DNA from: Agaricus subrufescens
Taxonomy: Eukaryota > Basidiomycota > Agaricomycetes > Agaricales > Agaricaceae
Direction: 5' to 3'
DNA length: 64,000 bases
NCBI GenBank assembly: GCA_029945375.1
Contig: CM057058.1
Location: forward strand, 1,364,001-1,428,000
The position numbers were made by a program, and so were the translations under genes. Shown piece after piece: positions 10,298-19,943 of this stretch. Each line of letters opens with the position of its first letter. Positions within the stretch are counted from its first letter, which is position 1. The notes beneath the pieces were generated by a model. The model searched no databases, was not told the origin of the DNA, and was given only the letters and a program-made list of their open reading frames with translations.

Positions 10298-12673
10298 TCA
10301 GGTGGTAGTGTAATTTCCCTTCCTAATTTGAGCATCGAAGATGTTGTAAGATCGCATCAGAGCGGGAGAGAAGTGACGATAAACTGGTGGTTTCGTAGCG
10401 TAGTCAGGATCAGTGTTGTCTTTGATGGTCCAAAGAGTAGGTTCCCAAGCGTATATGAAGGGAAAACTGTTTTTGAGGGTGTTGACCAAGGATTTAGGAG
10501 CACGCCAGTTGACTTCGGGCATGGTTTGAGGAGTGAGCGTACCGGATGATCCTGTTGTAGGGGAAGAGTTAGTGAATATGGATGAAGCTTGATACGTGCC
10601 TTGGGGGTCATTATCTGGTTCGTTAAATATGTTTCCAAGGTCTACGTACCCGAGCAGGACCTGTACATCGTCAATGTGAGCATCTTCTCTGTCGCCCTCA
10701 AGTTCGTCTATATCGCTAATTCCACAAGCTTCGAAATATTGGTTTAAAGCGGATAAGTGATCCACCTTATAATAGGGCAACCAGGTGATGTCACCTGACT
10801 TCCAAACGATTTCAAATAGTGCCTCCCAACGCTTACCCGAATGAGACTTGATATGAGATACAGACCATTCTTGGCCAGTGTTTTCCCAAATTGTAGTTTC
10901 AGATCTGTTGGGAAATAGGCGATCGTCGTTTGGGACATGTATTCTAAGCAACGATGAGTGGAAAACATCGTGCACGCCCCTCTGCTTCAGATCCTTTGAG
11001 ATACCAATTCGGTACGAGTCATTATTGAAGTTTTGTGTAATTGGATATGGCCCCACAAACTTGGGGAAGAATTTCCGTGCTAGTCCCTTGGGTATAGTTA
11101 AATTTTTGCTCGAGATATAGACCAAGTCGCCCACTTCGAATGGAGAAGGTAATCGTTTCTTGTTAGCATTTTTTATCTCCTTTACTCTGTGCGCTAATAT
11201 GCTGTCATGTGCACTGAGTATTGCCAGTTTCAAATTCGATGCAAACTTCAATACCCCCGGATATTCTTTTTCCTTAGTCAAGTCCCACAGGAAAGCGCGA
11301 GGTAGGTGACCGTAGTTTAGGAAGAAGGGTGCGTACCCAGTGACCTCGGATCTCGCTGAATTGATTGCAAATTCGATGGCAGGTAATTTTATTACCCAGT
11401 CTTTCTGGTCACTAGAGATGCATTGTCGTATCATTTGGGTGATCGTCCGATTGGCTCGTTCCGTAGCTCCATCGGATTCCGGGTGATAGGCACTTGACAT
11501 GTAAATTTTGGTGCCTATGAGTTCATGGAGGTGTTTCCAGAATATGCTGTTGAATAGCGAATCCCTATCACTTATTATTGATTTCGGTAGGCCATGAAGT
11601 CGATATATTTCGCTGAATAGCAGCTCAGCTATTTCCCGGGCATTGAACGTTTGTCGGCTGGGAATGAGATGAATCATGCCAGTTAGGCGATCTATTACCA
11701 CCGTTATTGTATCAAATTTACCATTTCTATTTGGGGATTCGGGTAGTGGTCCAACAAAATCAATGCCGATACTCTCCCAAGGCCTTGATGGAGTTTTAAG
11801 AGGGTTAAGCAGTCCATAGGGCCTCTGATTTGAGGGTTTGCTTCTTTTGCACATTATGCATGTTTCGCAAAATGTCGAAGTTTCTTTGGCCATGCTTTTC
11901 CACCAGACAAAATCTCTTAGATAAGAGAGCGTCTTTTTGGGGCCTAAGTGCGCGAGTAGAGTGTGAGCTTCGAAGATTAATATTTCGCGAAGTCTTCGAT
12001 CATTGACTGTTATGTCAGGTATGCACAGAATGAGTTGTCCATTTAGCTTGATATATAGTAGATTATCTTTCCATTCGAAGTTCTTGTATTCCTTAGGTCT
12101 TTCCACAATTATTTTGAATGTTTCGTCTTCCGAATATTTCCCTTTAATTGAGTCAGCTATATTAATGCCTTGAGCGTTGTTGGTCAGGAGCACCATTGGA
12201 GTAATAGGAGTCTTAATTTCGGGTTCCCGTGGTTCTAGACTCCTATTGCCGTTATCGAGTTTCTCATGCTGCGGAAGTTTCAGCGTGTCATTGATTGTAA
12301 GTGGTTCTTGTAGGTGAGGCCTTTCCTTTTGATCCCTCTCCTTTCTGGCCGGTATCCTTATAGTGAGTTTCTCGTGTTCGATGTCCTCTTTTTCCTTCAG
12401 TTTGATCTTGCGTGGTGAGTTCTTGACTTTTCGTCGTTCACTTGTATCCTGATTCCCGCCCTCCTTTCCTTCTGGTAGGAGGAAACGCCAGTATCCCATT
12501 CGGCCGTTCAGATGTGTGGACTGTCTGAGTCCCAAGGCCATACCTTCGATTGGTTGATCCTGCACATGTTGGGCCTTTGATGCGCCCTCCGTTGCTCGTT
12601 GACCGTTCCGCTGGATTCTACCTCCCCCTGTTGACAGCAAGGACGCTTTTCCTTCTGCAGACACTAAGACGGG
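10298..12673 (-). CDS. Gypsy element 1, integrase segment
   Basis: Open from just after the TGA at 12676-12674 to the TGA at 10300-10298. The first 180 or so codons are a basic, low-complexity linker. Then come the HHCC zinc domain (HTLLAHLG...CETCIMCK), the integrase core with D (GIDFVGPLP), D (IISDRDSLF) and E (DGATERANRT), and a C-terminal chromo-like segment (WEALFEIVWKSGDITWLPYY). The last may guide target choice. No ATG opens the segment. The first possible codon after the TGA is part of a frame continuous with RT, so it is best read as one piece of a polyprotein. Confidence 0.85.
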   Translation of the reverse strand, partial: PVLVSAEGKASLLSTGGGRIQRNGQRATEGASKAQHVQDQPIEGMALGLRQSTHLNGRMGYWRFLLPEGKEGGNQDTSERRKVKNSPRKIKLKEKEDIEHEKLTIRIPARKERDQKERPHLQEPLTINDTLKLPQHEKLDNGNRSLEPREPEIKTPITPMVLLTNNAQGINIADSIKGKYSEDETFKIIVERPKEYKNFEWKDNLLYIKLNGQLILCIPDITVNDRRLREILIFEAHTLLAHLGPKKTLSYLRDFVWWKSMAKETSTFCETCIMCKRSKPSNQRPYGLLNPLKTPSRPWESIGIDFVGPLPESPNRNGKFDTITVVIDRLTGMIHLIPSRQTFNAREIAELLFSEIYRLHGLPKSIISDRDSLFNSIFWKHLHELIGTKIYMSSAYHPESDGATERANRTITQMIRQCISSDQKDWVIKLPAIEFAINSARSEVTGYAPFFLNYGHLPRAFLWDLTKEKEYPGVLKFASNLKLAILSAHDSILAHRVKEIKNANKKRLPSPFEVGDLVYISSKNLTIPKGLARKFFPKFVGPYPITQNFNNDSYRIGISKDLKQRGVHDVFHSSLLRIHVPNDDRLFPNRSETTIWENTGQEWSVSHIKSHSGKRWEALFEIVWKSGDITWLPYYKVDHLSALNQYFEACGISDIDELEGDREDAHIDDVQVLLGYVDLGNIFNEPDNDPQGTYQASSIFTNSSPTTGSSGTLTPQTMPEVNWRAPKSLVNTLKNSFPFIYAWEPTLWTIKDNTDPDYATKPPVYRHFSPALMRSYNIFDAQIRKGNYTTT

Positions 12674-13966
12674 TCACGTCACCTCTGGCAGAACTGCGCC
12701 GTCTTCATCAATGACATCGTGATATGTGTACTCACTACGGGCGCGGACTGTTCCGGCCTTCTCGTTGGAGTAGATCCTGGACAAGGCATCTGACAGAATA
12801 TTCTCTGTCCCCGGCACATACTCGATTTCAAAATCGAATTGGGACAGTTTCTCCATCCAACGCGCCTGATGGGGAGATAAATCTTTCTGACGAAACAGAT
12901 TGATTAAGCCCTTATGATCGGTGAACCATGTAAAGTGAACACCTTGTAAGATGTCTCTATGTCTCAGCATCGTCTCTAGGCCTGCTAACATTTCTATTTC
13001 ATGAACAGGGTAATTCTGCTGGGCTGGATTCAGTTTTGCGGAGTAGAATGCGGCTACAATGCCTTTCTTCCAGTCGTTGCCCTGACTTACCACTCCAGCA
13101 ATCCCAGTAACACATCCGTCAGTGACTACATTCACTCGTTCCGTTCCCGTTCCATACTTCAGCGGTCGCCGGTGATGGTTTTTGCAAGCCACAGCCATCT
13201 GCTTTATGTCGTCAAAGGCCCGTTGGTGTGTATATTCCCATCGAAATGGCACCGTATCACCAGTCAATTCTGTCAAAATTCCCATAGGTATTCGGACACG
13301 ATCGATGTCATCTGCCAGATACCCGGCGGATCCCAGAAATCCCCGCAGTAGGTCCCGATTCGTGGGTGCCTTCCATTTTGACAAAGCATCGACTTTATCA
13401 GGATCCATCCTAACACCATTGTCCTCAATTAAACGGCCTAGTATCTTCATTTCTTTCTGAAGAAAATGAAGTTTCTTTTCACTGACAAAGAAAGAATTTC
13501 TTTGCAACAGATCAATCACTAAGCGTACGTGTTTCTCATGATGTACCAGTGTCTCCGAGAATATGAATATGTCGTCTAGATATACTTCTAGGAAGACACC
13601 AATGTATGGTGCAAAGATACTTGTCATGATCATTTGGAAGGTCGCCGAAGCGTTGCAGTCTCCCTGCTGCATTACTTCGCTAATCATGGTTCCGTTAGGG
13701 GTTGCCATAGCAGTTCTCGGGACATGCTCAGGTTTGACACGTATTTGTTCGTATGCATCCGTAAGGTCTATTGAACTACGATACTTAGCTGATGCGACTT
13801 TCCTCAGGATAGAGTCAATTTCGGGCAGGGGCGAGGAGAGCTTCTTGGTGTTCGCATTCCTCTCCCTCAAATCTACTACGGTACGTAGTTTTATTGGTTC
13901 TCCTGCTTTGCGTGGTTTAGGCAGTAGCAGCATAGGTACAGCGTTCGCTACGGGCATTGGCTTCCA
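12674..13966 (-). CDS. Gypsy element 1, reverse transcriptase and RNase H segment
   Basis: Runs from just after the TGA at 13969-13967 to the TGA at 12676-12674. Typical Ty3 RT blocks are present: LPKPRKAGEPIKLRTVVDLR, SSIDLTDAYEQI and the intact catalytic YLDDI (near 13571-13585). These are followed by RNase H with the VTDG, HEIEMLA and FTDHKGL motifs and the end of the domain at SDALSRIY. The catalytic Asp residues are all present. The first codons after the TGA read W-K-P-M, so the preceding TGA lies where related elements usually have an Arg before Trp. Confidence 0.9.
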   Translation of the reverse strand, partial: WKPMPVANAVPMLLLPKPRKAGEPIKLRTVVDLRERNANTKKLSSPLPEIDSILRKVASAKYRSSIDLTDAYEQIRVKPEHVPRTAMATPNGTMISEVMQQGDCNASATFQMIMTSIFAPYIGVFLEVYLDDIFIFSETLVHHEKHVRLVIDLLQRNSFFVSEKKLHFLQKEMKILGRLIEDNGVRMDPDKVDALSKWKAPTNRDLLRGFLGSAGYLADDIDRVRIPMGILTELTGDTVPFRWEYTHQRAFDDIKQMAVACKNHHRRPLKYGTGTERVNVVTDGCVTGIAGVVSQGNDWKKGIVAAFYSAKLNPAQQNYPVHEIEMLAGLETMLRHRDILQGVHFTWFTDHKGLINLFRQKDLSPHQARWMEKLSQFDFEIEYVPGTENILSDALSRIYSNEKAGTVRARSEYTYHDVIDEDGAVLPEVT

Positions 13967-16900
13967 TCACCCGCTCTCTACATACCGCCTCTTTTTATCT
14001 AACCATAATCCTAGCAAAGCGTCAGGACAACGCGACGGCCTCCAGCTATAGCGTTTTGATGGATCGATGAGCGGGATTTCATGGTTGATTTCCCGGAGCG
14101 GTGGTAAGGGAGTATCTATAGCACTTTTACATAAAGGTTTCGCATACTGTATTAACTCATCTCGTACCTTTTGTAGACTATCCTCGCGTACTTCAGCTGC
14201 ACGGGATTCTAGTATTCGGATTCGGGAACCTTTCAAGGGTAGTGATTTGTTGCTGCCAATAACTAGCGCAGGGGGGTCCAAGCAGAGGCTGATGCGATGT
14301 TGGTAGAGAAATGGAGTGCCCAGAATAAGATCGTAGTTGGAAAGATTCATAACGTCAAAATAGCGGTCCTCCTTTATTCCTTGGTACATGAACATAGCTG
14401 TTGTTCCATAATTGACCTTAGATCTGGAGCCCTGGACGGCCATTTGTACCTGGAGTGGTTTCGCAAGTTCTTCTTTTGTCAGATTTAATTGTTGTACTAA
14501 AGCTCCCAAGATAAAGTCGCTCAAGGAACCCGAATCAACCAAAGCATGAGCGGGATGGCCATTAATATTGACAACTACAACAAGTGGTTTCGGAACAGGA
14601 CGTATCGTGTCCTTTATGCTAGAGGCATTTCTTTGTAATGTTGGGTAGGTTCCTCGCTTGACCTGAGCCCCGAACACTTCTACTTCTATGTCTTCAGGAC
14701 TCGATTGTTCAAGGTTATCGTCCGAGTATTCAAGTTCCCAGTCACTGGATGCTTCCTCAATGTATTCTTTCCGGTTCGGGTAGGGACCATCCTCAAGATG
14801 TTCCCAACAATCTTCGAGACTGGGCCATTGTTTATCTAATCGCAACCCATATTGGAGTCGCCAGCCTTCCTTGCGCCACCAATTTACTATGTTGAATTTG
14901 GGGTGCTTTATCCATTCGTAAGGCAAGTATGCGCTTCGTTGTATTAAGACATCTCTAATCTCAACCAGTCGTCCCTTCCTAACAGCTCTGAATCGTTCCT
15001 GATATCCATATTCGAAGTCCTGTTTATCTTCGTGGGTATAGCCTCCCCATAAGAATCCTTTTTTGGAGTTAAGTACGAATTCGGCATTGGACAGGTAGTT
15101 CTCCTCATGGTCGCATTCGTGGGCAATACTACTAATCATGGATAGTACATTGTCTGGTACCGGTTGTTTATCTGCGGCTAGGAATAGTTTCCTCCAGATG
15201 TATCTAGCTATCACAGATGGCCTCCAGTCTACAACGTGGTTGTGCTTGATGGTTATCCTGCCTCTCCACGCGGCACAGGTGATCCAGAATTCATTCTGAT
15301 GTGTAATTCTGCTGACTCTAGTCCTGTGCCATCGTTTAGGGAAGAAATCGATCATCACGCGTTCGAGTTTACTTTTAATGACATCACCAATCAGACCATT
15401 GTATGTGTACAAGAACTCATTCATACGCCTTCCTGTGTAATAGATACCATTGTAGTGGGATCTGTTATCCAAGAACTTAAAGATTCGCTGTCCTAGGTTG
15501 TTACCGGTGTCCTCCTTAGGTTCGTTGTTCCTGAATTGGTCCTTTACCCATTCATTTACCCTTTCCCAGTGATCGATTTCCTCAGTTTCATTCTTGATGA
15601 AATCATATATCAGTGAGTCATTTGGTAGAGCTATCCGATCACCATCAGTGACTTTTTGCATTATGGGTTCCTCTCTGGCCTTTTGTTTTGCGCCTCCGAT
15701 GTGTTCTTGTCGTTGCCTGGGTGGATAGACATTTCCTGCTTCAATTTGGTCCAGAAGAATTAAAAGGGCATTCTTGTAAGTACATGTGTGTCCATCATCA
15801 TTGTCGAGGGTTTCATACATTTCATCTTGCTTGTGTTGTCTTTCCCTTGCATTGACACAATCTACGTCGTCATTGTTTGCATCGCTGAGGCTGGAATTTG
15901 AAACGTCCAGAAGTTCCGGTAAGTCATCATAGATTTCTCCGATATTGTAACTCGATTGTACTTCAGATTCGGTATCATCTAATATCAGATGCATGTTGCA
16001 TGCGGGGGATTCGGAGATGGGTATTTCATACTTGGATGTCATTTCCATGGATGCGAGTAATAGATCGTTTGCGCACTCAGTGGTGTCAACTAGGGTTCGT
16101 AGTCTTTCACTATCGTCTATTGTGATTGTTTCTACGTTGTTAGATTGGATACCTGGGGGTCCTTGAGAATTAGATGAGACGAATTGAGAGTCGGGACATT
16201 GTCGAGTCATATGACCTCCGTCGCCACATTTCTGACACTTGCCTTCCTTTCGCCTTCGTTCCCATTCTTCTTTAGGGACCCAGTTAGATCTCCGGTTGTC
16301 TTTTGAGAAATTGGATTTGCGACGATAGGTAGGTGATGAACTATGCTTTCGTCGATGTTGCCCGTTATTCATGTTTGCTGTGGTATTGGTTCTTTGCCCG
16401 GATCTGTGTTTTTCTCTTCGATGTTTTTTGTTATCGTGGTAGTTATTCGGGGTATCAGTCTTGTGTGTTTGGTGTCTCCTGTGACCTTGTTGCGTTTTCC
16501 TTTCAGAATTGCTTCTTCTGGACTGATTATTATTTGACCGTTCTAGGTTTCGAGCTGCTACAACCGATTGTGCCATTTCTATTCGCTCGGCAGATAGTTT
16601 AATGTCCTCCAGTGAATTGATATCAGGGTTCAAATTGCTCAGCCAGAGTTGTTCCTGTATTTCCGATCGAAGTCCATGCCAAAACTTATCAGCCATGGTT
16701 CGCTCATCATTTTGGTTTTCCGCATCGAGACCTACAACTATGAAGAGTTCATATAATTGACTGATGTATTCCTTGACGGTAAGTGATCGTTGTCTGAAGT
16801 TGTTCAGTCTCGATTGCTGACGTGTTCGAAAGTTGGCTGGAAAGCAATGATTGAAGAGTGCCTTGGCAAATTCATGCCACAACCATCTCTGAGGTTGGAG

Positions 16901-18457
16901 TGAGACGTTAAGTAGATAGAAGTCAAACGCTTTTTCAACTAGGAATTTTGATGCAATTGAGACTTCTCGCTCTTTGGGAGCCCGACCGTCGGTCAGATAT
17001 TCATCAGTCTGCTTAATAAACCTAAAGAACTTTTGGATGGACGGGGAACCATCATATTTTTCGGGTGGAATGGGCTTGAATAGTGAGCGCGTGTTTTCCC
17101 TGATTCTAGAGTTTTGATTGGGTCTGACTTCGTTGTTAGTTGAGCTGTAGGAATCTGAATCTGAAGAACTAGAGGTGACTTCCGAAGATGAGTCACTAGA
17201 GCTACTCGACTCATCGGGCGAGCTGGAAGGGGAGTCTGATGATTCGGATTGCTCGTCTTCATGTTCTGAGTTGCTCGGATCAGGGACGGAGATCGGGGAA
17301 TGGTCTTGTCTATGAGCAGATTTTTTCTTCGAGTGTTTCTTTTTGTGTTTAGACTGATGTCTTCTGCTATCTTTATTCTTAGATTTCTTCTTGTGAGTCT
17401 TAGGATTGTCAGTCCTATCTGGTGCGATTGATCGTTGTCGTAGTTCATTGAAAGCGACTCCCAGGTAACTTCTGGGGTTGACCATGTCTATTGGTCTACT
17501 GATTCCTGAAGTGGTGTTTATACCGGTATTGCCGGTGTGCGATTGCTCCCTATTCATCGCGTAGTTTTCCCGAATAAATTTACTAATTCCCAATTTTTGT
17601 CCATGCCCTTGCCTCTTGGGAGTATTGTTTGTCTGTGATCGGCTGTTTCTGTTCAGCACATCGGTATCAGTAATTGTACTGCTCTGTCTCGGGGTAGAAG
17701 TGGCCTTAGGCCTCCCAACTTTCTTTTTCATCATGCGCCTCGCTTCCTCAAGTGCACGAAATTGAGAGTCGGGATTCAGCTCGGCCTCAGGTATACCGGA
17801 GTTACCCCAGTTCCTGGGGTCAACATTTTTTCCTTTGTCCCCAGAGGGACCTGCTTTAGCTGGGTTAGCGAAACTAATGTTTGCATTTCTGTTCGCTATG
17901 TTATCCCTTTGTTCATCAGTCAAGTTGGCGGCCGCCGTACTGATGTCTCGAGTCCATTGCTTGTCATCTGGGTGATTGTTTGTCTTGTCCTCAATGGGGT
18001 TGATGGAATATAAGGCAGTATAGAAATTTTCATTTCCACTCGATTTAACATTTTCGTTTGGAGACAGGGACAGGGCACTCATGGAGTTAACTACTTTTTT
18101 GAAATCATGTGATATATTGTTTGAACTCGTATTATCTTTGTACTCGATGCTCGCGTCCGAGACATCGGGGCTTGTAGACGAATGTGAGGTAGTCACCTCA
18201 TCGTCCGTGGAAAGTGTCGGAACACCAAGTGGATCAACGACATCTATTTCCAATTGAGGCATGAGGTCCTCGCTTAATACGGGGGTTCTTAATACGACTT
18301 CCTCTTCCAGAGAGGGAAGGAGGTGAGCGGGTACTGGGAGTCCGGGTGGTTGTGCAGGGGAAAATTTTTTAGTAATTTTTTGAGAGACGAGCTCACCTTT
18401 CTGTTCCTCCTGAGAAGAGCTCTTGGTAGTGCGGCTACGAAGGTTGTATCTGGACAT
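13967..18457 (-). CDS. Gypsy element 1, Gag and protease segment (1,496 aa)
   Basis: Starts at an ATG 168 bp inside the 5' LTR. Order: disordered N-terminus with Ser/Asp tracts, a Gag capsid-like helical region (KYDGSPSIQKFFRFIKQTDEY onward), a basic Arg/His-rich stretch, and a CCHC knuckle of the CX2CX4HX4C form (CQKCGDGGHMTRQC, near residue 740). A long segment of about 560 residues follows, and then the aspartic protease (VDSGSLSDFI, later YDLILGTPFL). The long insert contains a folded-looking Trp-rich part of roughly 300 residues that I do not recognise. The segment ends in TGA (13969-13967), but the frame stays open beyond it. Confidence 0.85.
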   Translation of the reverse strand: MSRYNLRSRTTKSSSQEEQKGELVSQKITKKFSPAQPPGLPVPAHLLPSLEEEVVLRTPVLSEDLMPQLEIDVVDPLGVPTLSTDDEVTTSHSSTSPDVSDASIEYKDNTSSNNISHDFKKVVNSMSALSLSPNENVKSSGNENFYTALYSINPIEDKTNNHPDDKQWTRDISTAAANLTDEQRDNIANRNANISFANPAKAGPSGDKGKNVDPRNWGNSGIPEAELNPDSQFRALEEARRMMKKKVGRPKATSTPRQSSTITDTDVLNRNSRSQTNNTPKRQGHGQKLGISKFIRENYAMNREQSHTGNTGINTTSGISRPIDMVNPRSYLGVAFNELRQRSIAPDRTDNPKTHKKKSKNKDSRRHQSKHKKKHSKKKSAHRQDHSPISVPDPSNSEHEDEQSESSDSPSSSPDESSSSSDSSSEVTSSSSDSDSYSSTNNEVRPNQNSRIRENTRSLFKPIPPEKYDGSPSIQKFFRFIKQTDEYLTDGRAPKEREVSIASKFLVEKAFDFYLLNVSLQPQRWLWHEFAKALFNHCFPANFRTRQQSRLNNFRQRSLTVKEYISQLYELFIVVGLDAENQNDERTMADKFWHGLRSEIQEQLWLSNLNPDINSLEDIKLSAERIEMAQSVVAARNLERSNNNQSRRSNSERKTQQGHRRHQTHKTDTPNNYHDNKKHRREKHRSGQRTNTTANMNNGQHRRKHSSSPTYRRKSNFSKDNRRSNWVPKEEWERRRKEGKCQKCGDGGHMTRQCPDSQFVSSNSQGPPGIQSNNVETITIDDSERLRTLVDTTECANDLLLASMEMTSKYEIPISESPACNMHLILDDTESEVQSSYNIGEIYDDLPELLDVSNSSLSDANNDDVDCVNARERQHKQDEMYETLDNDDGHTCTYKNALLILLDQIEAGNVYPPRQRQEHIGGAKQKAREEPIMQKVTDGDRIALPNDSLIYDFIKNETEEIDHWERVNEWVKDQFRNNEPKEDTGNNLGQRIFKFLDNRSHYNGIYYTGRRMNEFLYTYNGLIGDVIKSKLERVMIDFFPKRWHRTRVSRITHQNEFWITCAAWRGRITIKHNHVVDWRPSVIARYIWRKLFLAADKQPVPDNVLSMISSIAHECDHEENYLSNAEFVLNSKKGFLWGGYTHEDKQDFEYGYQERFRAVRKGRLVEIRDVLIQRSAYLPYEWIKHPKFNIVNWWRKEGWRLQYGLRLDKQWPSLEDCWEHLEDGPYPNRKEYIEEASSDWELEYSDDNLEQSSPEDIEVEVFGAQVKRGTYPTLQRNASSIKDTIRPVPKPLVVVVNINGHPAHALVDSGSLSDFILGALVQQLNLTKEELAKPLQVQMAVQGSRSKVNYGTTAMFMYQGIKEDRYFDVMNLSNYDLILGTPFLYQHRISLCLDPPALVIGSNKSLPLKGSRIRILESRAAEVREDSLQKVRDELIQYAKPLCKSAIDTPLPPLREINHEIPLIDPSKRYSWRPSRCPDALLGLWLDKKRRYVESG

Positions 18458-18625
18458 GTTGGTGAAGTGGTTTGCTTGTTGTTGTTGTTAACTAGAATAG
18501 TTAGTGTTTTTGTTTGATGGGATTGGATTACCTGGGTGGCCAAACCGGGGTTTTCCAAGTGTCGAAGGAGTATAGAGTAAAGTTTTTAAGAGTTAAGAAT
18601 CGATAGTTGGGTGATGTCGAAAATA

Positions 18626-18820
18626 TGTAACGCAAGCGATGGCAGTTACGCTACACGAGAGACTTTCAGTCGGAGAACTCGACAGGTATAAACTATCGGG
18701 TTAAGAAAATCTGCCTAGTACAAATAGTAGAGTTAGGTTTATATATGTAGAGACTATTTGTCTAGGCCATGTCAAGAAAAACAAATAACAAATATCGGTA
18801 ATAATATAGCCGGTGCTACA
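18626..18820 (-). repeat. 5' LTR of gypsy element 1
   Basis: 195 bp, followed on the outside by the GAAAG target duplication. The three differences from the other LTR are all CpG to CpA. Confidence 0.95.
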
Positions 18821-18825
18821 GAAAG

Positions 18826-19074
18826 GCGCAAGATTGGACAACCACCTTTGACCAGGATATATGCACTTTCTGCTTTAGTCGGCTTGAAAGCCATATGGAT
18901 GGACTGAGAACCCGGGTTCCCAATCAGGCTGTTACGATTATGTTCACTTCAACGCCTTACTCGTGTGTGGAAGTTCGATTTGTTGATCCGGAGGATGATG
19001 TGTCGGAGTGGACTTATTGGTTGTGGCTTCAACTTAATGATAGCGATCGTAAGGAACTTGGGAGTACTATCTAA
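18826..19074 (+). pseudogene. NLR gene, last exon right of the gypsy insertion
   Basis: Continues the frame of 9359-9391 across the GAAAG duplication and stays open to a TAA at 19072-19074. The product reads AQDWTTTFDQDICTF and then VEVRFVDPEDDVSEWTYWLW, which looks like real coding sequence with an acidic, Trp-rich end. Taken together the visible NLR exons give about 535 codons (98 + 1062 + 165 + 33 + 249 bp, less the shared duplication). The function of the C-terminal part is unknown to me. Confidence 0.6.
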
Positions 19075-19463
19075 TGTATTATGTATTGCTAGTAGATGGG
19101 TTGCTTTGGATGAGAATGAGAATGACGAGGTCTGAGGCTTTCAACGCGATCCATGTTGTTTGGTTGTTTGGAGAGTATTTGGCGCACTTGACTCAAAAAC
19201 CTATTGGGCGACGCTCTTATGCTTCTTTTTCTTTCGAGTTGCTTGTGTTGAAGTGGATGAGTTTACAAGAAGAACATTTTCCTTGTCAAATCGAGAGTCG
19301 AGACTGAAGTGCACGCACCACGTGATGGTCAACGACATACGTATTACGGACGCTTCCAACTCGGAACTTGGCATTCCTCTTTTGCCTCTTACCTTCATCA
19401 TCTTGGTGAAAAAAGTAGCGCATTATTGGAATACACTTTGTTACCCGGCCCACAAGCCACGCC
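19075..19463. other. Intergenic stretch after the NLR gene
   Basis: No convincing gene. Short open frames exist on both strands, but none carries a motif. A CCACGTGATGG sequence with an E-box core lies near 19319. Confidence 0.4.
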
Positions 19464-19943
19464 ATGAGCGACCCAGTCCTCCCAGACTCCCAGCCCCCTC
19501 CCCTCCCTCCCCCCCTCCCTTCCGATATGCCTGATATCCAGGTGCGCAGATCCGAACGAGCAGCTGCCAAAGCAGCCAAACAGGCCATTCGGGCCCAAAT
19601 GCGAGAACTCGCAGAACACGGGTATAACCCCAAGAACGAAATGCTCGGAAAAAAGAGCAGGTCTAAGGCGAGTAGTGTTCGCTTGTCATCTGTCATCCCC
19701 GCCAGGAGAAATCCTACCCCTACCCCCCATTCTAATGCACTAACTGAGGACAACCTCCTCGCACATTGCCAAATCACACATGCGGACCCCACGGGGTCCC
19801 CACGAGGTCGCTCCAGACCCACTTCCGTTATCATCCCTCCACGTGCCCCATCCAGCGTTTCAGAGTCATCTGTCGCATCATTAACTCCCTCAGATATCGC
19901 CGAGGCCCGACGCAGCATGCCTGAAACATCACTAGTAGCTAGC
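19464..19943 (+). pseudogene. Gag/ORF1-like gene, 5' part
   Basis: About 160 codons from an ATG: a proline-rich start, then a basic helical region (RRSERAAAKAAKQAIRAQMREL), then Ser/Pro-rich sequence. It ends at GCTAGC, where the large palindrome is inserted. Cytosine-rich composition and style match the segment at 22613-24412, so I take them as one retroelement structural gene (possibly a LINE ORF1). No reverse transcriptase from the same element is present in the window. Confidence 0.4.

Larger units (their letters stand above)
9392..18820 (-). mobile_element. Ty3/gypsy LTR retrotransposon (element 1), full length
   Basis: 9,429 bp between two 195-bp LTRs (TGTA..TACA), with the target duplication GAAAG at 9387-9391 and 18821-18825. 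Coding sequence is on the minus strand, so the 5' LTR is the right-hand one. The two LTRs differ at three positions, all CpG/CpA. Gag, protease, RT-RNase H, integrase and a C-terminal tail lie in one continuous reading frame (18457 down to 9707), broken only by three TGA codons. It is inserted in the last exon of the same NLR gene that holds the copia element. Confidence 0.95.

Noticed and set aside
9707..18457. UGA reassigned as a sense codon (genetic code change)
   Set aside because: Host gene models here end in TGA as well (44682, 55489), and the CpG context of each element TGA favours simple mutation.
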